The notes below the pieces were generated by a model, which worked only from the letters and a program-made list of their open reading frames with translations, made no database searches and was not told the origin of the DNA. A DNA stretch of 45,493 nt. Origin: Chloroflexota bacterium. GTDB taxonomy: Bacteria > Chloroflexota > Anaerolineae > JAAYEA01. Location of the stretch: positions 84,496 to 129,988 of the forward strand of contig JAIOAV010000001.1 of NCBI GenBank assembly GCA_019873665.1, given 5' to 3'. The position numbers were made by a program, and so were the translations under genes. Below are positions 35,903 through 44,300 of the stretch, piece by piece; the stretch's first letter is position 1; every line of letters begins with the position of its first letter.

Positions 35903-36019
35903 CCACATCGCGGAGGGCTAGCTTTTTCTCGCCTTCGGCGGGCGGGAGGTTAGCCCGGCCAACGAGAGTAAGGTTGAGGTCGGGGCTTTGGCCGGATGAG
36001 AAGATTGGAGGCGATGTGG
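35903..36019 (+). repeat. Nested inverted repeats in the leader of the GH3 gene
   Basis: CCACATCGC (35903-35911) is the exact inverse complement of GCGATGTGG (36011-36019). Between them lie an imperfect GGGCTAGC/GTTAGCCC pair and a small CGCC-TTC-GGCG hairpin. The 140-nt gap between the ABC permease stop and the GH3 start could thus fold into one long structure. It may be a terminator for the permease gene or a regulated leader. Confidence 0.45.
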
Positions 36020-36038
36020 CCCGGAAAGGAGAGATGAC

Positions 36039-38216
36039 ATGGCCGAGAAGAGCAAGGCGGAGATGACGCCCGCGGACGCGATATATCTGGACCCGTCGCG
36101 CCCGGTGGCAGAGCGGGTGGATGACCTCATCTCGCGCATGACGCTGGAGGAAAAGATCTCGCAGATGGTGCACAGCGCCGCCGAGATCGAACGGCTGGGC
36201 GTGCCCGAATACGATTGGTGGAACGAGTGCCTGCACGGCGTGGGCCGGGCGGGAGTGGCCACCGTCTTTCCGCAGGCGATCGGCATGGCAGCCATGTGGG
36301 ATGTGCCGCTGATGCATCGCATCGCGGTGGCCATCTCGGACGAGGCGCGGGCCAAGCACCACGAGGCGTTGCGCCAGGGCATCCACGCGCGCTATACCGG
36401 GCTCACCTTCTGGTCCCCGAACATCAACATCTTTCGTGATCCACGCTGGGGGCGTGGCCAGGAGACCTATGGCGAGGACCCGTACCTCACGGCGCGGCTG
36501 GGGGTGGCGTTCGTGCGCGGCCTGCAGGGCGACGACCCCAAGTACCTGAAGCTGGTGGCGACGCCCAAGCATTACGCGGTGCACAGCGGGCCAGAGCACG
36601 AGCGGCATCACTTTGACGCGGTGGTGGACGAGCGCGATCTGCGCGAGACGTATCTGCCCGCCTTCCAGGCCACCGTTCAGGAGGGCAAGGCGGTCTCGGT
36701 GATGGGGGCTTACAATCGTACAAACGGCGAGCCATGCTGCGCCAGCCGCACGCTGTTGCAGCGGATCCTCCGCGAGGAGTGGGGTTTCGATGGCTATGTC
36801 GTGTCGGATTGCGGCGCCATCCGCGACATCTGGAAGAACCATCGGGTAGTCGAGACGCCGGCGCAGGCGGCCGCGCTCGCCGTCAAGAATGGGTGCGATC
36901 TCAACTGCGGTGAGACGTATCTGGCATTGCGCGATGCGGTGGCGGAGGGGTTGATAGACGAGGCGACGATTGATGTCGCCTTGCGGCGGCTCTTTACGGC
37001 GCGCTTCCGGCTGGGCATGTTCGACCCGCCGGAGATGGTCCCCTACGCGCAGATCCCGTACGAGGTTAACGACTCGCCGGCGCACCGGCAGCTGGCGCTG
37101 CAGGCCGCGCAAGAGTCCATCGTGCTGCTGAAGAACGCGCACGGTGCGCTGCCGCTGCGCAAGGACCTGTCATCCATCGCCGTCATCGGCCCGAACGCCG
37201 ACGATGCCATCGTGTTGCTGGGTAACTATAACGGGACGCCGTCGCGCTCTGTCACCATGCTGGAGGGAATACGGCAGAAGGTATCGGCGAAAACCAGGGT
37301 GATGTATGCCAGAGGCTGTGACATTGTGGACGATTCACGCGATGGCTTTGCCGAGGCCGTGGCCGCGGCACAAGGCGCGGATGTTGCCATCGTGGTGCTG
37401 GGGCTATCGCAGCGCGTGGAAGGTGAGGAAGGCCAGCGCGAGGGAGTGCAGGGCAAGGGGGTCAGCTCCGGCGACCGCACCGAGATTGATCTCCCCGGCG
37501 TGCAGGAGGAGCTTTTGCAGGCGGTGCACGCCACCGGCACGCCGGTGGTGCTGGTGCTGCTGAACGGCAGCGCCGTCGCCGTCAACTGGGCGGATGCGCA
37601 CATCCCTGCTATCGTGGAGGCGTGGTATCCCGGCGAGGAAGGTGGCACGGCGGTGGCGGACGTGCTCTTTGGCGACTACAACCCGGGCGGGAGGCTGCCG
37701 GTTACCTTCTACAAGTCGGTGGACCAGTTGCCGCCCTTCCGCGACTATGCCATGGCGGGCCACACCTATCGCTACTCGACCGCCGAGCCCCTCTATGCGT
37801 TCGGCTACGGGCTGAGCTACACCACGTTCCGTTACAGCGACCTGCAGATCACGCCGAGGGTGATGGCGCCGGATGGCGAGGCGCAGGTCAGCGTGCGTGT
37901 AGCCAACACCGGGCCGCGGGCAGGGGATGAGGTGGTGCAGCTCTACGTGCGCGACGTGGCCGCCTCCGTGCCCGTGCCCATCCGCCAGCTCCAGGGCTTT
38001 CAGCGCGTCCATCTGACGCCGGGCGAGAGTCGCGCCGTAACCTTCAGCCTGACGCCGCGCCAGCTCTCGCTGATTGACGAGCGCGGGCAGCGCGTGGTGG
38101 AGCCGGGCGAGTTCGAGATTGCCGTGGGCGGCAGCCAGCCGGATGACTGCAAGGCACCGACGCCGCCATTGCGCGGCATGTTGACTGTGCGGGGCGAGAC
38201 GACGCGCGTGGCATAG
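36039..38216 (+). CDS. Glycoside hydrolase family 3 (beta-glucosidase/beta-xylosidase type)
   Basis: This retaining enzyme hydrolyses terminal beta-linked glucose or xylose from oligosaccharides. The protein has 725 residues and no signal peptide, so it should be cytoplasmic. The GH3 N-terminal barrel contains TYGEDPYLTARLGVAFVRGLQG, KHYAVHSGPE and the nucleophile D257 in GYVVSDCGAI. The DCGAI form (rather than DWG) is common in the xylosidase-like branch. The C-terminal alpha/beta domain follows (VLLKNAHGALPLRKDLSSIAVIGPNA, later GDRTEIDLPGVQEELLQAV), then a fibronectin-III-like domain from about 630 (VRVANTGPRAGDEVVQLYV). AAGGAGAG stands 7 nt before the ATG. Exact substrate preference is not fixed by sequence. 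Confidence 0.93.
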   Translation: MAEKSKAEMTPADAIYLDPSRPVAERVDDLISRMTLEEKISQMVHSAAEIERLGVPEYDWWNECLHGVGRAGVATVFPQAIGMAAMWDVPLMHRIAVAISDEARAKHHEALRQGIHARYTGLTFWSPNINIFRDPRWGRGQETYGEDPYLTARLGVAFVRGLQGDDPKYLKLVATPKHYAVHSGPEHERHHFDAVVDERDLRETYLPAFQATVQEGKAVSVMGAYNRTNGEPCCASRTLLQRILREEWGFDGYVVSDCGAIRDIWKNHRVVETPAQAAALAVKNGCDLNCGETYLALRDAVAEGLIDEATIDVALRRLFTARFRLGMFDPPEMVPYAQIPYEVNDSPAHRQLALQAAQESIVLLKNAHGALPLRKDLSSIAVIGPNADDAIVLLGNYNGTPSRSVTMLEGIRQKVSAKTRVMYARGCDIVDDSRDGFAEAVAAAQGADVAIVVLGLSQRVEGEEGQREGVQGKGVSSGDRTEIDLPGVQEELLQAVHATGTPVVLVLLNGSAVAVNWADAHIPAIVEAWYPGEEGGTAVADVLFGDYNPGGRLPVTFYKSVDQLPPFRDYAMAGHTYRYSTAEPLYAFGYGLSYTTFRYSDLQITPRVMAPDGEAQVSVRVANTGPRAGDEVVQLYVRDVAASVPVPIRQLQGFQRVHLTPGESRAVTFSLTPRQLSLIDERGQRVVEPGEFEIAVGGSQPDDCKAPTPPLRGMLTVRGETTRVA

Positions 38217-38278
38217 ATCCGGGTGCTTGTTGGGGGCGATTCCCCGGTCAACATGCGAAAACGATGTGTTCTTCTTCT

Positions 38279-38307
38279 GCCGGGAGATTCCGTTCCCCGG
38301 CGCTTTT
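38279..38307 (+). terminator. Weak terminator after the GH3 gene
   Basis: GCCGGG (38279-38284) pairs with CCCGGC (38296-38301) and is followed by GCTTTT. It lies ~60 bp after the GH3 stop and before the convergent protease gene. Confidence 0.45.
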
Positions 38308-38376
38308 GCTTGCCCCGGCTCTGCCGGCTGCTCCTGTGCCGTCGTCTGTTAGCGTGTTGCGCGGCGCGAGGTTCCG

Positions 38377-41244
38377 CTAGCGCTTTTGCGCCAGCGGCAG
38401 GCAGATGCGATAAGGCCAGGATGCTTCCCGCACGACGACCGTGGCTGGCCCGCTGATCGCAGTGTGGCCCAGGCTGTCCAGGACCTCGACGCGCGGGTGG
38501 TACGTGCCCGGCTGCCGATAGGCATGCGTCACATACGGCCAGGCGCTATCCACCAGCGGCGAGCCGTCGCCGAGGTCCCAGCGGTAGCGCAGGATCGTCA
38601 CACCGGGCGCGCTGGAGCTGGCATCTGCGGTGAGAACGATCGGGTCGCGCGGATCGGTAACCGCCCCCACTGAGATGGTTGCCGTCAGCTCGTCCGTCAG
38701 CCACGCGATGGCCCGCGCCAGTAGCGCGGCGCGGGTGGTATGACCGGTGTCGTCGCGCACCCCTTCTAGGCCGAAGGAGAGATAGAGCGCGCGACCCGGT
38801 GGGATGGCGGGGATGGGCTGCGCCAGCGTGGCGTCGGCACTCTTTGCCACCGCCACCACACCTGGCCCCTGCGATCCCGGTAGCAGCGCGCGCAGCACGG
38901 CTGCGCTCTGATAGTCGGTGATGGGTGCGATCTCATCCACGCGGCGCTGATTTCCCGCGCCGCTGGCCAGCGTGGGCGTCGGCACGCCACTCAGGTCAAG
39001 CTGCACGCCGGCAAAAAGGGTGGCAGTGATGATACCCTCCACCGGCGACAATAACGCCGTTGGATCATACGCATCGGCGGCGACTATCTCCGCACCCAGG
39101 CCGATCTCGGCCAGCTCGGCAGGATCGCCATCCACACTTCCCAGTTCGTAGCCACTCCAATCCTGCCCCGTGACCAGCAGCCGACCACCAGACTGGACAT
39201 GATATCGCATGTGCGCGCGATCCGACTCGCTCGCGCCGATGTGCGCATAGCTGTTGCGACTGTCGCCGGTGAACCAGATCACCAGGCGGTAGCCCTTCAT
39301 GGTCGCTGTGTCAGGGAGTGCGCCCCACGTTTGCTGCGCATTCATCATCTCTTGCCAGTGCAAGCTCACATCCCAGACATCGTACGAGAGCCCCAGCGCG
39401 TCCAGCGCCGCCGTGTAGTAGGGCGAATAGTCCACGCCGTCGTCCAGCGAGCTGCCATCGTCGTCCAGCAGCAATACACCAGCCACCTGCACCGCGGGCA
39501 ATACACGCACCAGCCACGGGACATGCAGCGTCCGTTCTGCCGAGTTGAGCCAGATGCGCCCGCCATAGTCACCTGGCGTCGCGGATGCAGCCACAGCAAG
39601 CGACAGCGACCACTGCGTGCGCTCTGTGGCCTCTAGCGCCAGATATGTCCGCGTCGAGGTCAGCAAGATGCTGCTCTCGGGCGACGGGCCTTCGACGGTG
39701 ATGGTGTACACCCCGCCGACCAGCGCGTCTGCGGTGAGGGTGATCGTCGCGCCGGTGCCCGCACGCAGCTCGCCGCACGAAACGCTGGGCGGCGAGAGCA
39801 AGAGGCCGGGGTCGGCGGCCCGTGCCAGCGCGATGCGGCCCGCGCCCTGCTCCACGATCCCCGCCACGTCGCCGGTTATCGCCGACGCCCAGACGGCCGT
39901 GTGCGCCGTAGTCATCAGCGCCGCCGTGATCTGCGCCGGCGTCCACGCCGGGTGGAGTTGGCGCAGGAGCGCAACGCCCCCCGCCACATGCGGCGCGGAC
40001 ATGCTGGTGCCGGTGAGTGTGGCGAAATAGGTGCCGGCAGAAGAGTAGATGTTCGTGCCCGGCGCCGTGAGGTCCGGCTTGATCTGCAGGCCCAGCCCCG
40101 GCCCGCGCGAGCTGCGGTGGTTCAGCACATCCGGCTTGCCGCCGTAACGGTCGGTGCTGGTGTTGCCGACGGCGATGGCATGCGGCGCAATGCCGGGAGA
40201 GTTGGCGCTGTGCGGCAGCGGCCCGTCATTCCCGGCGGCAAAGACCGCCACAACGCCCGCCTGCACCATCGCCTCTGCCGCCAGGATCATCGGGTCGGCA
40301 TCCAGTGCCAAATCCGCGCTACCGCCCCAACTGCCATTGACCACGTCTGCGCCATCGGCGACGGCATCCTCCATCGCCGCGACCAGCTCAGGCGAATAGG
40401 CGAGGATTTTCCCGACCTGCGCCGAGCTCTGCGACCAGTAGAACACCTTGTAGTTCATCAGCCAGGCGCGCGGCGCGACGCCGCTCAGTGTGCCAAAGGG
40501 AGTGTCGGTGTATGCAGCACCTGCAGCGATCCCCGCGACGTGCGTGCCGTGCCCGCCCGCGTAAGGGCTATCCAGCGGGTTCGCTGGCTCCGCGGCGGCG
40601 GGCGGGTCATCGGCGCGAAAGTAGGCGCGCGCGACGATCACTTTGGGCGTCGTGTAGGCGATCTCTCCTCTGGGATACCCTGCTGGATATGCCAGGTCGT
40701 CAGCGCGCAGAAAGGGGTTACTGATCGTGATCCCCGAATCAATGATCGCGATCTTGATCCCGTCGCCCGCCGCATCCACGCCGCCCAGGGCCTCCCAGAG
40801 TGCCGGCGCGCCGATCAGCGGCACGCTATGGCTGAGCGAGAGCGCATACGCCCGCTCCGGATAGACCCCTTTCACCCCTGGCAGACTGGTCAGCGCCGCC
40901 ATGCTCTGCGCGGCTGCGCCTGCAAGGCGCAGCGCGACTCCGTTCAGCAGAATCCGGTAGCGGTGCTCGACCTCCGCTGTCGGCAGAGCGCGCGCGAGTC
41001 GCTCGCGGAAGGCAGTCTGCCGTGCGTCCAGATGGCGCAGATACGCCTGGCTGTCCGGCGCTGTCACATCCAGCCGCGCCTGCCGACCAGCGGCATAGGT
41101 AACCAGCGGCGGGTCCGCCAACAGGACGATGACGCGCATAGCGCTTGCATCGGTAGGCCATGCCGCCTGGAGCGGCGCGCTGCCGCAGGTTGCCAGCACA
41201 AGCGCCGCAATCAGGATCGTGATTATGGCTCTCTTGAACGTCAT
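38377..41244 (-). CDS. Secreted subtilisin-like serine protease with C-terminal PKD domain
   Basis: This is an S8-family endopeptidase of 955 residues. It has a signal peptide (IITILIAALVLATC, then GSAPLQAA) with possible lipid attachment at the Cys, and an inhibitor-I9-like prosegment (~35-130). The catalytic domain has D169 in IAIIDSGI, H232 in GGHGTHVAG and S414 in GTSMSAPHVAG; ~100 residues of insert lie between Asp and His/Ser landmarks. A middle region (about 590-800) includes a DDDGSSLDDGVDYSPYYTAALDALG unit like the GATase/BPG-type domains found after S8 domains. A PKD-type Ig domain follows at ~855-940 (YRWDLGDGSPLVDSAW). The last residues are WPYRICLPLAQKR. AAGGAAG lies 8 nt before the ATG. 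It probably degrades extracellular protein. Confidence 0.92.
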   Translation of the reverse strand: MTFKRAIITILIAALVLATCGSAPLQAAWPTDASAMRVIVLLADPPLVTYAAGRQARLDVTAPDSQAYLRHLDARQTAFRERLARALPTAEVEHRYRILLNGVALRLAGAAAQSMAALTSLPGVKGVYPERAYALSLSHSVPLIGAPALWEALGGVDAAGDGIKIAIIDSGITISNPFLRADDLAYPAGYPRGEIAYTTPKVIVARAYFRADDPPAAAEPANPLDSPYAGGHGTHVAGIAAGAAYTDTPFGTLSGVAPRAWLMNYKVFYWSQSSAQVGKILAYSPELVAAMEDAVADGADVVNGSWGGSADLALDADPMILAAEAMVQAGVVAVFAAGNDGPLPHSANSPGIAPHAIAVGNTSTDRYGGKPDVLNHRSSRGPGLGLQIKPDLTAPGTNIYSSAGTYFATLTGTSMSAPHVAGGVALLRQLHPAWTPAQITAALMTTAHTAVWASAITGDVAGIVEQGAGRIALARAADPGLLLSPPSVSCGELRAGTGATITLTADALVGGVYTITVEGPSPESSILLTSTRTYLALEATERTQWSLSLAVAASATPGDYGGRIWLNSAERTLHVPWLVRVLPAVQVAGVLLLDDDGSSLDDGVDYSPYYTAALDALGLSYDVWDVSLHWQEMMNAQQTWGALPDTATMKGYRLVIWFTGDSRNSYAHIGASESDRAHMRYHVQSGGRLLVTGQDWSGYELGSVDGDPAELAEIGLGAEIVAADAYDPTALLSPVEGIITATLFAGVQLDLSGVPTPTLASGAGNQRRVDEIAPITDYQSAAVLRALLPGSQGPGVVAVAKSADATLAQPIPAIPPGRALYLSFGLEGVRDDTGHTTRAALLARAIAWLTDELTATISVGAVTDPRDPIVLTADASSSAPGVTILRYRWDLGDGSPLVDSAWPYVTHAYRQPGTYHPRVEVLDSLGHTAISGPATVVVREASWPYRICLPLAQKR

Positions 41245-41304
41245 GGCCGCGTCTTCCTTTCTGCAAGGATGCCATCAGATGCCCCATTATAGGCAGGCCG
41301 CACA

Positions 41305-41342
41305 CAAAAGAAAACCTCCCGCGCGTAGCGCAGGAGGTTTTC
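41305..41342 (-). terminator. Intrinsic terminator of the large S8 protease gene
   Basis: On the minus strand GAAAACCTCC (41342-41333) pairs with GGAGGTTTTC (41319-41310) over 10 bp, followed by TTTTGTG. It lies just after the stop at 41362. Confidence 0.85.
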
Positions 41343-41361
41343 ACTGTCCGTTCGTCGTGCC

Positions 41362-44300
41362 TTATGGCTTCATGACCACAGGCAAGATCACCCTCAGGAA
41401 CGGCTTGACCGTGGTGACAGCCGTCTTGGTAACGTCTGGATTGACACCGCTCTTGAGCGTAACGGTGTTGGTCAGCACCTCGGTCACGCCCGCCGTGGGC
41501 TTGACGGTCTGCACCGCAAAGGTGATGGTAATCGTCTCGCCGGCGGCCAGCGCGCCTTGCCACGTGATCGCGCCGAAACCGTCATTGGCGGCGGGATCCC
41601 AGATTGGGATGCCCATCGTCGCCGTGAGCGTGTCGGTCACAAGCACGATGTTCTCGCTCTGCGGCAGCCAGTCCTCGATGCTCACCGTGCCGGTGATGTT
41701 GCCACTGTTGGTCGCGACGATCTCATAGTGGATCATATCGCCCCAGGTAACCGTCTCCTCTGCCGCCTTGGTCGAGTGCGTTAGCTCCACCGTCTCGAAG
41801 GCGATCTGCACGGGCACTTCCAGGATGGCCGGCGCCTTGTCCGTGCCCAACAGGATCAGCCCTTCGTAGGTGCCCGTGGCGGCGGTCTTGGCATAGTTCA
41901 GCGTGAGCTGGTATGCCTTGCCCGCCTCGATTGTGCCGGTGGGGATGCCGGTTACCGTGAGGTCGTGGCCCTCGACGGAGCGGATCACCAGGTCGAACGT
42001 GCCGGTGCCGATCACAGCGTACCCTTGCACTGCTGCCAGGTAGCGCCCCGCGGGCGGACGCACGATGCGGATGTGCTCATCCGACGTGGCGCCAGCGGAG
42101 TAGGTCACCTGCGTCCACTTGCCGCCCACGGCGCGGTAGAGCACGAGATCCAGGTCGGGTGTGCTATCGGGGTCCTTGGTGCTCAGGGTGAGCTCTAGCA
42201 GGGCCGAATCACCCACCGTGAACTGGAAGTACTTGTTCTGGCTCTGCTGGATCGGCTGGTCGAGATAGCGCATCGGCTTGCTGAGCCCGAAGCTGCCGCC
42301 ATAGCCGAGGCCGCTCAGCGCGATGCTGGAGGTCAAGGTGAAGGTGGCGCTGCCGCTCAGCTCGGTCGTGGTGACCTCGATCGGCCACGGCGCGACCGAG
42401 ATGGTGCCGACTGTGCCGGTGAAGCGCTCGCGAGTATCTATGCCGCCGTAGAGCACATTCTGCAACATGATGGCGTTCAGCCCCGGCAAGAGGCTGGCGG
42501 TAACTGTCTCCTGCGCCTCGCCGGTGTTCGTCTTCCAGGAGAAGGCGTAACGGCCCCAGTTCCAGATCTGGTCACGCCGGTAGGCTGTATCCTGGCTGCC
42601 GCCCACCAGATCGAGCGTGTATGGCCCAAAGACACGCGGCCAGCGGGCCGAGTACACATCCGGCGTGGGCCCCAACACCAGCGTGTCGATATCCGTGTAT
42701 GGCGACTGCCACTGGGTGTCCACGAGCCAGCGCGTGCCAGCAGGCAGTTCGGCGTCATCCGGCACATCCACAAAGTACATGCGCCAGTCGCCCTGATCGT
42801 ACCAGCCGTTGCCCAACCAGTCGAAACCGCCATAGACATGGCTGTTGTCGAACAGATAGCCGGAGGGATCACGCCCACCGAAGACAAAGTTGAGGTTCTC
42901 TGCGGTAACGACTGCCGGCACATTGACCACGGTCGGGATCACCGCCTCTTGCTCGCCGCCGGAGACGCGGATGCTGCCCTGATACAGACCAGCGGGCGTC
43001 CCTTCCGGCACGGCTACCATCGAGGTAAAGGTCGCCGTCATGCCCGCGCCCACGGTGAGCGTCAGCGGTGTGCTCTCGATCCAGTCCATATCCACGTGCT
43101 GATAGAACGCGACGCGGATCTTCAGCGGTGTCACCGGGAATGGCTTGCCGACATTGCGGGGGGTGCTCGTATAGTGGATCAGCCCGATGTAAATGCCGTC
43201 GTCCGCGCGATCCAGCGGCCTTTCCACGCGGCATTCTTTAGTTGTGCCGTACTGGTAGCTGATGCTGAACTCGTTGATCTCGACCGACGACTCGTCGAGC
43301 ATCGGATCCCCTAGGCTGGGCCGGTTATCCAGCTCGCCGTTGTTGACCGCCCCGTTCTCGTTGGTGTCGAACCAGAGGACGCCGTTCTCGTTGAGGTCGG
43401 TCCAGTTCAGGACCTTCATGTACCAGAGGCTGTCCACCGTCATGGACGCGGGCACGGTGGGATCGCCCATGCTAAAGTACTCCCACGGCGAGGCCACGCT
43501 GACCACCATCAGGTCGGTGCCCGCTGGGATGTGGTTGACGCCATCCTTGACATAGAGCGGGACGAGATAGTCCGGCTTGCTGATGTTGCGAGTTGGTTCC
43601 TCTGCCGCAACTGTCGTGGTCAGCGTCATCTCGAAAGAGCCGATCTCCTTCAGCACCTCGTCGGAGATCGTCAGCGTCATCGTCGTGGCAGAGGTGTTGT
43701 GCACGGTAAAGGTCTGCTGAGCCGACTCTCCTGGCGCTACCAGCCGAGCAAAGTCAGCATACGTCTCGCCGCGATAGTCGCCGGCGTCCCAACGCGAGGG
43801 CGACACGCGAAAACCGCCCAAGCCGGCCGCAACCTGCACTGCCAGCTTGGCATAGGCGCGCCCTGCGCCCTGCACAAAGGGATCGTTGTGCGCGTCCTGT
43901 GCTGTGGACATGAGGATGGACTGAAGCGTGGCATAGTCTGGCCACTCGCCGGTCTTTTCCTTATACGCCTGGCAGACGAGCGCACCGATGCCTGCGGTAA
44001 ACGGCGTCGCCTGGCTGGTGCCGCCAAACTGCTCCCACGCCATCTGGCCGTCGAACTCCTGGCTATCCAGGATAGCGAGCAGCAATGGCATATCGCCCGT
44101 CGCCCCGTCCGCGATGCTCATGATGTCGGCATCTCCCCGGCCAGCGGTGTTCGGACCGCGGCTGGAGTAAGGCGTGAGATCGCCATAGAGGATCTGCTCC
44201 GCGCTGGCGATAGGCTCGCTGCCGGCATCCAGTATGGGGCCGTTGAGATCCACACCGGCTACGCCGATAGCGGTGGGCCCGGTGGCGGGAGAGCTGGAAG

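Noticed and set aside
34466..37142. Minus-strand open frames of 480 and 430 codons over the ABC genes and GH3 gene
   Set aside because: Both are rich in His, Arg and Gln from reverse reading of normal codons and lie opposite recognised genes.
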